Source: DATFRY01 sp963764695 (lineage in GTDB: Bacteria > Myxococcota_A > Polyangia > Haliangiales > Haliangiaceae). Taken from it: a stretch of DNA of 64,000 bases. The position numbers and the translations under genes were made by a program. The notes beneath the pieces are model-generated. The model was not told where the DNA came from. It ran no database searches and worked only from the letters and a program-made list of their open reading frames with translations. Below are positions 56,545-64,000 of the stretch, in pieces (within the stretch, counting starts at the first letter, position 1; the number at the start of each line of letters is the position of its first letter). The DNA is taken from contig CAVXTW010000001.1 in assembly GCA_963764695.1 (NCBI GenBank), positions 186,001-250,000 on the forward strand, in the 5' to 3' direction.

Positions 56545-57255
56545 GTGCGGCGCGCCCTCCTCGTGATGCCCCTGTCGTCGATCCTCGCCTGCTCCTCGCC
56601 CTCGGCCCCGCCGGCCGAGACCCCGGCCTCGGGCGGCGTGCGCCGCGTCGACCGGACGCCGCCTCCGCTCCCTGACGCGGACGAAGGGGCCGACGGATCC
56701 GCGGCCGCGCCGGCCCAGGCCGCGCCGGAGCAGCTGGCCGCCGATTGCGACGCGCCGAAGATCGACCTGCGCGACATCTTCAATGTCGGCGTGTGCCAGG
56801 TGGAGGGAAAGGGAGACAGGATCCCGGCCACCATCAGCCGCTCGATCGAGCCGGCCGTGATCGAGACAAGGGCGGGCAAGCCGGCGCGCGGCGCCATCCG
56901 GCTCGAGAACACCGGCTCCGAGCCGGCCGATGTTCTGTTATCGATGCCGTGCGACCTCGAGCATCAGATCGGCACCTGGATCGAGAACCCCGCCAACGGC
57001 AAGGCGGTCGACTCCGACAGGCCGGACTGCGCGACGCCCTCGACCAGCGGCTGCCTGGCCACCATCCATCAGATCCGCCTGCCGCCGGGCGGAACGGCGC
57101 GCTTTCCGTTCGAGGCGCCGACCGAGGTGCGCGCCTGGGACGAGAGCTGCCAGGCTCCTCGCCGCACCGGCGCGGTACCGCGCGGCCGCTACAAGCTGCG
57201 GGTCCGCGCGCTGTTCCTCGGCGCGACCCTGGACGCCGACCTCGTCGTCCGCTGA
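56545..57255 (+). CDS. Lipoprotein of unknown function
   Basis: 236 aa from a GTG at 56545. Short signal with lipobox (VMPLSSILACSSP), then a Pro/Ala-rich linker, and a beta-rich mature domain with RIPATISRSIEPAVIETR, ARGAIRLENTGSEPADVLL and RAWDESCQAPRRTGAV. The pattern resembles an Ig-like secreted domain. Five Cys are in the mature part. No family recognised. It converges with the polymerase IV remnant at 57291. Confidence 0.65.
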   Translation: MRRALLVMPLSSILACSSPSAPPAETPASGGVRRVDRTPPPLPDADEGADGSAAAPAQAAPEQLAADCDAPKIDLRDIFNVGVCQVEGKGDRIPATISRSIEPAVIETRAGKPARGAIRLENTGSEPADVLLSMPCDLEHQIGTWIENPANGKAVDSDRPDCATPSTSGCLATIHQIRLPPGGTARFPFEAPTEVRAWDESCQAPRRTGAVPRGRYKLRVRALFLGATLDADLVVR

Positions 57256-57290
57256 GCGCGGCGAGCGACGGCGCAGAACACTCCGCCTTC

Positions 57291-58577
57291 CTACCTGCTG
57301 CGCCCGATGGAGCGCTTCCCGACAAGCGTCTTGCCGTCGCCGCCCAGCTGGGTGCCGAGCGAGACCATCGAGAAGCCGTAGCGCTCGCGGATGCCGTCGA
57401 CCACCGCGCCGACCTTCTCGTGGTCGTCGAACAGGGCGAGCTGCTGGAACACGCCCAGGTTCGACAGCTGCAGGCCGAGCAGGCGCACCGGCAGCGAGCG
57501 CGTCCGCGCCATGACCAGCATCTCCTTGACCACCGGGTAGAGCTCGAGCTCCGAGCAGGTCGGCGCCAGCGTGCGCGATCGGGTCAGGGTGTGGAAGTCG
57601 GAGTAGCGCAGCTTGAGCGTCACCGTGCGCGCCTTGATGCCGCGCTTGCGCGCCCGCCAGCACACGCGCTCGCACAGCCCGCACAGCACCGACTCGATCG
57701 AGGCCGGGTCCGACACGTCCTCGCGGAAGGTCCGCTCGTTGGAGATGCTGCCGACCGTCTCGCCCTCGGGATCGTGCTCGGAGAACGCGGGGCGCTCGCG
57801 GCCCAGCGCACCCGAGCCGCGACCCTGCACGCCGCGCAGGATCGACGGCGCCCACGCGCCGAAGATCTTCTGCAGCTCGGCAAGCGGCGCGTCGGCGATG
57901 GCGCCCAGCGTGAGAAAGCCGGCCGCGCGCAGCTTGCTCCTCGCCGACCGGGCCGATGCCCGGGAACGACCGCACCGGCAGCGGCGCCAGCACCGCGCGC
58001 TCGACCCCGGCCGGGACCAGCATCACGCCGCGCGGCTTGGCCAGGCTCGACGCCACCTTCGCCATGACCAGGCTGGTGGCGAGCCCGGCGCTGGATGGGC
58101 AGGCCGAGCTCGTCGTCGATCGCCCCGGTCAGCTCGAGCACGGCCCGCTCGATCGCCACGTCGCCGTTCTCGTCGCCGCGGTCGCCCGTACAGCCGCTCG
58201 CACCCTGACAGGTCGAGGAACATCTCGTCGATGCTGGCGACGACGACCGTCGGCGCATAGCGCCGCGCGATCTCGCGAACCCGCTCGGCGTAGTCGCCGT
58301 ACGTATCGCCGCGGGTCGGCAGGTAGATGGCATCGGGCGCCAGCTTGCCGGCCTCGATCAGCGACATGCCCGACTTCACGCCCTGCCTGCGCACCTCGTA
58401 GCTCGCGGCGGTCACCACGCCGCGGCTGCCCGGCCTGCCGCCGACGACGACCTCCTTGCCCTCGAGCGTCGGATCGAGCACGCGCTCCACCGACACGAAG
58501 AACGTGTCCAGATCCAGGCAGCAGATCCGGGGCAGCTGCAGCGGCCCCGAGCCCGCGAGCTCCGACGCCGTCGACAT
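57291..58577 (-). pseudogene. dinB: Y-family DNA polymerase (DinB/Pol IV) with three frameshifts
   Basis: N-terminus from ATG 58577: CCLDLDTFFVSVERVLDP (catalytic Asp), ASYEVRRQGVKSGM, ASIDEMFLDLSGCERLYG (catalytic DE). The frame then shifts near 58183 to GDENGDVAIERAVLEL, near 58105 to AGLATSLVMAKVASSLAKPRG and SFPGIGP, and near 57935 to KLRAAGFLTLGAIAD, continuing to LGRERPAFSEHDPEGETVG and VRLLGLQLSNLGVF, stopping at a TAG at 57291-57293. Each change fits one extra base. All polymerase parts, including the little finger, are otherwise present. Recent inactivation or consensus error. Confidence 0.8.
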
Positions 58578-58689
58578 GACGAATCGCGATCGAGGCTAGC
58601 TGAACAGATGTTCAGACGCAAGACCGGGCAGGCAGCAGGCGGCCCGTCGCGGCAAAGGTATGAGGTATGCGCATGGCGCCAGCCGATCC

Positions 58690-59260
58690 CCGATCAGCCG
58701 CCTCACTTCGCCGATCGCTACGAGGGCGACGCCCAGGTCCACCCCTTCGCGCCAGCCCAATTCGACATCATCATCAGCCGCTTCGGCACCAGGTTCTTCG
58801 CCCGATCCAGTCGCCGCGTTCACGAACATCGCCCGCGCCGCCCGCCCCGGCGCCAGGCTGGTGATGATGGTGTGGCAGACCCAGGACAGCAACGAGTGGG
58901 CCACCGCCATCCGCGACGCCGCTTGTCGGGGGCGCCGCCGCGTCGGCGCGTCAGCCGGACCGGACCCGTTCTCCCTCAGCGATCCGTCCACCGTCGAGTC
59001 CATCTTGACCGCCGCGGCGTTCACCGGAGATCGCATTAGAGGACGTCCACGTGCCGGTCTACTACGGCCCGGACCCGCCGACCGCCTTCGACCTCATCTG
59101 CGATCTGATGATGACCAAGCACCTGATCGTGGGTCTGGACAGCGCAGCGACCGAGCGCGCCCTGTCACGGCTCCGCGACACGCTGTCCGCCCACCACACC
59201 GGCGACGGCGTGCTGTTCGACTCGCGATCCTCGATCGTCACCGCCCACCGCGCTCCGTGA
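58690..59260 (+). pseudogene. Truncated, frameshifted class I SAM methyltransferase
   Basis: The SAM-binding N-terminus is missing. What remains starts with GDAQVHPFAPAQFDIIISRFG, moves at about 58805 to DPVAAFTNIARAARPGARLV and DPFSLSDPSTVESILTAAAF, and at about 59033 to LEDVHVPVYYGPDPPTAFDL and SRSSIVTAHR, ending at 59260. The blocks match the second half of UbiE-like methyltransferases. Both switches look like single-base insertions. The C-terminal frame alone could be translated from a GTG at 59051, but without a SAM site it is unlikely to be an enzyme. Confidence 0.6.
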
Positions 59261-59434
59261 CCACGAGCACTCACAGTCGGCCGGCCAGCGGTAGGTGATG
59301 TAGGCGTCGTCCCAGCCGACTGGCGGCACCCAGGCGTCGTTGGTGATGCCCGTCGAGCCGTTTGCCGCGGTGCGGATGATTTCTTGGACGCAACGCCGGT
59401 GGCGGCGGTCCGACATCCGCGATCGTGCGCCCAA
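59165..59434 (-). other. Short reading frame with possible coding remnant
   Basis: On the minus strand, IIRTAANGSTGITNDAWVPP followed by DAYITYRWPADC has the composition of a real protein fragment, but neither a start nor a family could be identified, and it overlaps the end of the methyltransferase remnant. It may be debris from a gene lost in this decayed stretch. Confidence 0.2.
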
Positions 59435-59931
59435 GGTCGCGTCGTAGCCTGCTTGCCGAGCTCATCGACTCCTTCTATCGACAGCCGACGGAGGACGCTG
59501 AACCCGCCGAGGAGTGCATCCGCCATCCGCTCATGCGGAGCTGGCAGGTCGTCGAGGAGGTGTCGGTCGGCACCGACGACTACATCCTACTTCGCCGGAT
59601 CCAGCCCTCGAAGGTGGCCGGAGCCGGCCTGGACTCGCTCACGCCGCGCGAGCGCGAAGCCCTGCATCACGCATCGCAGGGCGCGTCGAACAAGGAGATC
59701 GCGCATCGGATGAAAGTCAGCGCTTCCACCGTCGGCGTGCTGCTCTGGCGAGCTGCTCGCAAGCTCGCGGCGATCGATCGCGAAGACCTCCTACGGCGTG
59801 TCGCTCATGCGGAGCTGGCAGGTCGTCGAGGAGGTGTCGGTCGGCACCGACGACTACATCCTCCTTCGCCGGATCCAGCCGTCGAAGGTCGCCGGGGCCG
59901 GCCTGGATTCGCTCACGCCGCGCGAGCGTGA
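59425..59931 (+). pseudogene. LuxR-type HTH gene, first copy of a tandem duplication
   Basis: Residues about 10-36 (LLAELIDSFYRQPTEDAEPA) are an upstream part not repeated later. From LMRSWQVVEEVSVGTDDYIL on, a LuxR-like effector domain follows: LDSLTPREREALHHASQGAS, NKEIAHRMKVSASTVGVLLW and RAARKLAAIDREDLLRRV. After that the frame runs into the second copy at +1 and ends without meaning at 59931. The gene therefore lost its natural end when the 274-nt segment was duplicated. Confidence 0.65.
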
Positions 59932-60075
59932 AGCCCTGCATCACGCATCCGGCGGCGCGTCGAACAAGGAGATCGCGCATCGGATGGAAGTCAGCGCTTC
60001 CACCGTCGGTGTGCTGCTCTGGCGAGCTGCTCGCAAGCTTGGCGCGATCGATCGCGAAGATCTGCTGCGGCGTGT
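59528..60075 (+). repeat. 274-nt direct tandem duplication (two copies) containing a LuxR HTH
   Basis: Copy 1 is 59528-59801, copy 2 is 59802-60075, and a third, truncated start of the unit (CGCTCATT) follows at 60076. By hand I count about 18 differences between the two copies. Only three change the protein (Gln-Gly, Lys-Glu, Ala-Gly); most of the rest are silent. The period is 274 = 3 x 91 + 1, so copy 2 lies one frame away from copy 1. Confidence 0.9.
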
Positions 60076-60121
60076 CGCTCATTGCAAGACGAGCGAGCTC
60101 GATCCGAGCCAGGACCGATAG
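59798..60121 (+). CDS. LuxR-type HTH protein, second copy
   Basis: 107 aa from a GTG at 59798 (or ATG 59807). It carries the full second copy of the duplicated unit: MRSWQVVEEVSVGTDDYILL, LTPREREALHHASGGAS, NKEIAHRMEVSASTVGVLLW and KLGAIDREDLLRRVAHCKTS. This is a stand-alone DNA-binding domain without sensor. The tail SELDPSQDR and its stop at 60119-60121 look natural, so copy 2 may preserve the original C-terminus of the gene. It could act as a small DNA-binding antagonist, or be dead. Confidence 0.5.
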   Translation: MSLMRSWQVVEEVSVGTDDYILLRRIQPSKVAGAGLDSLTPREREALHHASGGASNKEIAHRMEVSASTVGVLLWRAARKLGAIDREDLLRRVAHCKTSELDPSQDR

Positions 60122-60769
60122 AGCTTCGGAAAAGATGTTTACGCAACGAGGCATAAACGCAAATTCTCTTCCAGTTGCCCGTTCTGTTGGCGTACATGAG
60201 ACGTCGCGAGAGCGGCGGCAGAGTAGTCAACGCCCTCGCGTAGGGGGGCTACGTCATCCAATCAATGACAACGTCGCGGCAGGCGACAGCAGACAACTGA
60301 CCGACCGTGCATTAGCGCCCGCAGGCACGTCTCAGTCCACCAGTCCACAGTACCGGCCCACACGCTGAATCGTTGCCGACTCGATCTTCGCGCGGTGGGT
60401 GACTCGCCCCGAATATCATCGAGGCGGTGGAGGATCCCGCGTTCTATTGGCCAGATTTGGATCCGTAGGTCGTGAGAATGGCCCGTTAGTGTATTTAGTG
60501 CGGCATTCTGCGGCACTAGACAGGCTACACGCGTTCTGGCAAAAGTGACCTCGTCATGACGAAGGCTGAGCAAGTTGCGCCGCATCGAGAACGAGAAGAG
60601 AGACCGCCGTCGAGACGAACCTCGGGCAATGAAACTACCGCCGAGTCTGGATCTCAGAATCCGGCCCGCTCAGAAGTGCGAAGACCGACGCGATAGCTCG
60701 CAAGGTCCATGCCACCCAACTCGTCCATCAGTGCACTCGCGGTCGCGCGATGCCTTATGAAAGGATCCA
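60122..60769. other. 648-nt region without a recognisable gene
   Basis: Base composition drops here compared with the upstream 60 kb. Several short frames exist on both strands (up to about 107 codons on the minus strand at 60262-60585) but none has recognisable protein features. It marks the left flank of the toxin island. I found no tRNA, attachment-site repeat or transposase. The RBS of the toxin gene (GAAAGGA) is at its right end. Confidence 0.5.
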
Positions 60770-62170
60770 ATGTCCTTCCATTTGAATAACACCGCCGGTC
60801 GTCAGCTTGCTGTTTGGGCCGCTATTGCCTTTGCCACCGCAGGCTGCTGGGAGAACAGTACAACAAAGACGGGGCGGAGAGGCTACGCGGTTACTAACCC
60901 CGACGAATGCGAGAGCTATGGGTATGCCAAAACAAAGGCATACAACGAGTGGGCCTATGCTTGCTCTGATGACGGCGGCGAAACGAAAGGCCCAGTCGCA
61001 TACGTCTCCGTGTACTTCAACTGTCGCCCGCCCAACTATCCCCAACGGAGCTTCGAGCATCAGGAGATCTACTGGGCGCGATGCTTGAACGGAGTCCAGC
61101 ATCCGTCCAATGGCAATGCGACCGAGTACTGGGGACTCAACTGCATCTTGGTCAATGGCGCCTGCATTATCGGCACTCTCTCACAGTTCGACCTCGGCGG
61201 CATTGACGAGTCATCGGCTGAGGGAATTCTCCTTCGGGCCGCCATGCAGCGCCTTCTTGAAGTCCGCGCTGAAGTGGTCGGCGACGGCGAATACCTTGCG
61301 GAAAGGCTCCTGCTTGTAGACGCTGCCGAGTTGATTACCGACATTGCGATCGAGGCCTTCCAGGAACAACTCCGCGAGGAGGCGCTTTCCGAAGTCTCGA
61401 CAGCGATGGCGCTGCTGGACCTCGCCACTGACTTCGTGCCAGGCGTCAGTCTCATCAAGGACGCCACGATCGTGCTCACAGGCGTAAATCCCGTCACAGG
61501 CGAAGAGGTCTCAGATGTGGAGCGAGCGATGGTTGCCGGGACTCTGCTGGTCCCCGCCTTCGTCTCTGGTGGCGCTCGAGGATTCGTCAGCGTTGCCCGG
61601 CGATTGGACGCAGTCGCCAACTCCACACGCGCTAGCGCGGACAGAGCAGCGGACCTCATCGGAAGCGTCCGTCGGGCTGAAGACGAACTACTGGAACTCA
61701 ATCCTTGTACCGGCGTTGCGTTCCAGATCAACGCAAACCCTTGCGACGCTGTCGGCGGGATCGTAGGCGAGATTGCTGCCAGAGCTCAAGAAAACCTTGA
61801 TGCCTTGAAGCGCGGCGAAGTTGGCTTCGGCATAGCTCCTCGACTCGACTATGCCAAGACCTACAAGCAGCATTACGCGTACGCGGCTGATGACGTCGGC
61901 CAAGTGCACCATGCGGTAGAGCAGCAGGTGCTCCAAAGGTATCCCGGCGTCCTCAGCGAGTCCGAGGTCAACTCGCTCCGGAATCTGCGCGGCATTGAAA
62001 AGGGGCCAGCTGGAACCGAACTCCATCAGATCATTCTCCGCCAAGAATGGGATGATTTCTATGAAACGGCTGATGACGCCGGCGTCGTTCCTACCAAGCA
62101 GGAGTTGCTGGATTTCGCAAAGCATTTGGACGATCTGTATGGTTCAATGTTTATTCCTCCAATCCGCTAG
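60770..62170 (+). CDS. Lipoprotein polymorphic toxin: pretoxin domain plus C-terminal His-rich nuclease-like domain
   Basis: 466 aa. A lipoprotein signal (VWAAIAFATAGCWE, Cys 26) leads to a middle region with paired helices. A pretoxin-TG-like block lies at about 220-265 (LATDFVPGVSLIKDATIVL then NPVTGEEVSDVERAM). A C-terminal toxin domain at about 370-466 begins with an HH motif (QVHHAVEQQVLQRYPG), continues with LRNLRGIEKGPAGTELHQII, and ends with KHLDDLYGSMFIPPIR. The order signal, pretoxin, variable toxin is that of lipoprotein polymorphic toxins. The HH-x...-H pattern suggests an HNH/His-Me-finger-type nuclease. A candidate immunity gene follows after 14 nt. Confidence 0.7.
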   Translation: MSFHLNNTAGRQLAVWAAIAFATAGCWENSTTKTGRRGYAVTNPDECESYGYAKTKAYNEWAYACSDDGGETKGPVAYVSVYFNCRPPNYPQRSFEHQEIYWARCLNGVQHPSNGNATEYWGLNCILVNGACIIGTLSQFDLGGIDESSAEGILLRAAMQRLLEVRAEVVGDGEYLAERLLLVDAAELITDIAIEAFQEQLREEALSEVSTAMALLDLATDFVPGVSLIKDATIVLTGVNPVTGEEVSDVERAMVAGTLLVPAFVSGGARGFVSVARRLDAVANSTRASADRAADLIGSVRRAEDELLELNPCTGVAFQINANPCDAVGGIVGEIAARAQENLDALKRGEVGFGIAPRLDYAKTYKQHYAYAADDVGQVHHAVEQQVLQRYPGVLSESEVNSLRNLRGIEKGPAGTELHQIILRQEWDDFYETADDAGVVPTKQELLDFAKHLDDLYGSMFIPPIR

Positions 62171-62184
62171 AGCCAGGAGCGGGT

Positions 62185-62649
62185 ATGCAATTCTTTCGGA
62201 TACAGCCTCAGCGACCATGTGACATCTGGACCTACTCCAGAGTGAACTCTGCTGGTCAGATAGAGGACCTAGTGTTTGCCTATGATTTTCCCAGTTCAGA
62301 CTCGATCTATCATGATGTCCCGCACTACTTTGTTCGCGCGTCCGTTGGCGCGTCGCTCGTAGCCGAGGGCTTTACTGGCTTCGAGCTACGTGACGTCAGC
62401 ACACGAAGGTCCGCCAACTTTGCTGCTCCGGACGGGTGGAACGGTCGGCTAGAGTCAGTCTGTGAGCTCCTCATGACCGGCATCGCTGGGCAGGACGACG
62501 TCGGAAGGCAGCGCAAGTCGCTGCTAGTCGTTTCCGAGCCGGTCCTCGTGGAGTTACGCCGGCACGGACTGGTACACGCCAGAGTTTTTGACTACGACCC
62601 AGACTATCGCCCCCCCACTCTGGCCGCTCTTAGTCGGCGTGGCTCGTAG
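62185..62649 (+). CDS. Candidate immunity protein for the upstream toxin
   Basis: 154 aa, soluble, no signal. ATG 62185, RBS AGGAGCGGG, 14 nt after the toxin stop. The sequence has no known domain: QPQRPCDIWTYSRVNSAGQI, then PHYFVRASVGASLVAEGFTG, then RVFDYDPDYRPPTLAALSRRG. The size, cytoplasmic location and position directly downstream of a polymorphic toxin are what an immunity protein should have. The assignment is by context only. Confidence 0.55.
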   Translation: MQFFRIQPQRPCDIWTYSRVNSAGQIEDLVFAYDFPSSDSIYHDVPHYFVRASVGASLVAEGFTGFELRDVSTRRSANFAAPDGWNGRLESVCELLMTGIAGQDDVGRQRKSLLVVSEPVLVELRRHGLVHARVFDYDPDYRPPTLAALSRRGS

Positions 62650-62707
62650 CGGGGATCCGTGTCCGTCCTTGTGTAAAGACCAAGACAAGTACTCAGAGAG
62701 GATAGAT

Positions 62708-63457
62708 ATGAGACGATTGTCTATCATGCTATGCATCGCGCTGTTCGGAGCGTGCTCTTCCGATGAGGCGAATCTGGCCTCGACTCAACAAGCGGCGTGC
62801 AACTGCGACGCGTACCCCGAGCCGTGTTGCTGCACGACACCTATTCTACTCGACGTCGCCGGGGACGGCTTCCGGCTGACTTCGTGGGCTGAAGGCGTGC
62901 TATTTGCGCAGAGTCCCGCTTATCGACCAAGTGAAAGGGCGTGGACGGAGCCGCATAGCGACGACGCTTGGCTAGTCCTTGATCGCAACACGGATGGCGT
63001 CATCAATGACGGATCGGAGATGTTCGGAAACAAGACACCGCAGCCTAGCCCGCCCGCGGGCCATGAAGCGAACGGCTTTCTTGCTCTGGCGGAGTACGAC
63101 AACGGTGACGAGATCATCGACAGAAGGGATCGTGTCTATTCCGGCTTGCGCCTTTGGCAAGACAGGAACCACGACGGCGTGTCGCAACCGATCGAGTTGC
63201 ACACTCTTGCCGAAATGGGGGTTGCAGGGATCTCCGTCGTCTACGTTGAGGAACGGGAAGTGGATAGGCACGGCAACGTGTTCACGTACAAGGCTGATGT
63301 ACACGCTGCCACAGGGGCGTCCGTTGGAATGACGGCGTGGGACGTCTGGCTCGTTGGAGTCCAGCCCGAGCTCCTTGGAGAGGAGGAGTTCGTTATCGTC
63401 CGCCATGACTCGAATTGGAACGAGCCGGGCGGAAGTCGAGTACGCATCTACGATTAG
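62708..63457 (+). CDS. Lipoprotein with EF-hand-like calcium-binding loops
   Basis: 249 aa from ATG 62708. Signal IMLCIALFGACSSDE with a lipobox. A Cys-rich start of the mature part (ACNCDAYPEPCCCT) is unusual, with six Cys in about 16 residues. It is followed by PILLDVAGDGFRLT and three Asp-rich loops: LDRNTDGVINDGSEMFG, DNGDEIIDRRD and DRNHDGVSQPIEL, which match dockerin/EF-hand-type calcium sites. The block around residues 45-140 resembles the RTX-associated C-terminal domain of FrpC-like proteins. It follows the immunity candidate after 58 nt and shares the lower GC of the island. Possibly a surface or secreted calcium-dependent factor. Confidence 0.65.
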   Translation: MRRLSIMLCIALFGACSSDEANLASTQQAACNCDAYPEPCCCTTPILLDVAGDGFRLTSWAEGVLFAQSPAYRPSERAWTEPHSDDAWLVLDRNTDGVINDGSEMFGNKTPQPSPPAGHEANGFLALAEYDNGDEIIDRRDRVYSGLRLWQDRNHDGVSQPIELHTLAEMGVAGISVVYVEEREVDRHGNVFTYKADVHAATGASVGMTAWDVWLVGVQPELLGEEEFVIVRHDSNWNEPGGSRVRIYD

Positions 63458-63660
63458 AGTGATACCTGACATGCGCTTGCGGACGAATTAGCTTGTGGTC
63501 ACTGAATCGAAGCGAGTGGGCTCCGCCATGTTGCTGTCCAGCGACGCATTCGCATCGAGTGTTCGGCCGCGTTGCCATTGGTTGGTGAAGACTTCGGTGC
63601 TCGAGTGTGGCGAGACATACACTTGTCCAGCGACTCCCTCTTGCCGGAAGGACGGGAACA
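63458..63660. other. Intergenic region without a gene
   Basis: 203 nt between the EF-hand lipoprotein stop and the start of the truncated gene at 63661. Only an RBS (GGAAGGACGGG) near the right end is recognisable. Confidence 0.4.
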
Positions 63661-64000
63661 ATGAAGAGGACGGTTTGGACTGCAATTGTCGTGGTGGTCC
63701 TGTCCGGCGTCGCGCTCTGCCTGTATGGGCTGTATCCGCAGACGTCAACGAGCGACGATCGATCAACGCGTGCAGTGAAGACAGAGATGTCATCTGAGCC
63801 ACTGCGCGGAGAGGATGAGAACCCGGCTGACGCCGACGCTGGGACGGGCTCGGTTGCAGAAGCGACGGAGAACGCCGAGGGGGCCCGCCGGCCTGTGCGC
63901 GCCAACGAGTCAAGACCCAAGCGACAACGCGAGGCAGCGGTTCGGGGCACCACGAGCACAGCGGACGCCGTCGATCCGCGCTCTGCGACATACAACCCGA
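63661..64000 (+). CDS. Membrane-anchored protein of unknown function, 3' end beyond window
   Basis: An open frame starts at ATG 63661 after GGAAGGACGGG and continues without a stop to the right edge (113 codons visible). The N-terminus reads KRTVWTAIVVVVLSGVALCL, one clear signal-anchor helix. The rest is a disordered, charged Ser/Glu/Arg-rich linker (PLRGEDENPADADAGTG). The continuing domain is outside the window, so the function cannot be given. The start resembles the signal anchor and linker of periplasmic regulatory-domain proteins such as the repeat protein at 25715-28501, but this is only a general impression. Confidence 0.7.
   Translation, partial: MKRTVWTAIVVVVLSGVALCLYGLYPQTSTSDDRSTRAVKTEMSSEPLRGEDENPADADAGTGSVAEATENAEGARRPVRANESRPKRQREAAVRGTTSTADAVDPRSATYNP

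Noticed and set aside
59798..60121. CRISPR-like interpretation of the repeats near 59.5-60.1 kb
   Set aside because: There are only two long direct copies of a coding HTH segment, with no short repeats or spacers.
60262..60585. Minus-strand frame of 107 codons in the gap before the toxin gene
   Set aside because: No RBS, no recognisable motif and no support from context; kept only as part of the gap description.

Overview
The window is very GC-rich and densely coded, with a strong myxobacterial (Myxococcota) flavour: two large membrane-associated Ser/Thr protein kinases, an FHA-type sigma-54 activator, an ECF sigma factor joined to a CHAT-protease protein, and many lipoproteins and secreted proteins of unknown function. 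I cannot name a genus from the sequence alone. There are no rRNA or tRNA genes, CRISPR arrays or insertion sequences that I can see. Layout: 1-3.8 kb is a tightly overlapping sulfur-handling operon (two-domain rhodanese, two YeeE/YedE half-transporters, a Cys-less rhodanese, a MoCo-sulfurase-like PLP enzyme). 3.8-10.8 kb holds a DUF3105 lipoprotein and a divergent surface-polysaccharide locus (processive GT2, WbqC-like protein, PIG-L deacetylase on one strand; inner-membrane coiled-coil adaptor, envelope coiled-coil protein and secreted protein on the other). 10.8-32.4 kb is mostly single genes: an M1 metallopeptidase, a methyltransferase, an AraC/DJ-1 regulator, a kinase, a Uma2 protein, a bacterial relative of the eukaryotic SARA C-terminal domain, an AlkZ-like protein, a giant carboxypeptidase-regulatory repeat protein with a PDZ, a TauD-like oxygenase and a cNMP/redox fusion. 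32.5-36.5 kb is a complete TRAP transporter whose large subunit carries an unusual repeat-bearing insert. 36.6-38.6 kb is a stretch of frameshifted genes. 38.7-50.9 kb has the ECF sigma/CHAT pair and a run of secreted proteins. 50.9-57.3 kb has the FHA/sigma-54 activator, a TPR kinase, an M19 dipeptidase and a lipoprotein. 57.3-60.1 kb is a second decayed stretch (DNA polymerase IV, a methyltransferase, a tandemly duplicated LuxR HTH). From about 60.1 kb to the end, base composition drops by eye and the genes look like an acquired island: a lipoprotein polymorphic toxin with a candidate immunity gene, an EF-hand-like lipoprotein and the start of a membrane-anchored protein. Threads across the window: frameshifts cluster in two short stretches while ORFs of 700-990 codons elsewhere are intact, so either local gene decay or residual assembly indels must be separated before functional claims are made. 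Several plus-strand genes have a TAnnnT hexamer only 6-11 nt before the start codon, which suggests leaderless transcripts. The most promising observations are the ECF/CHAT two-gene system, the SARA-like bacterial protein, the sulfur-relay operon, the catalytically stripped EEP protein with a frameshifted paralogue that lacks the EEP core, and the toxin-immunity island.
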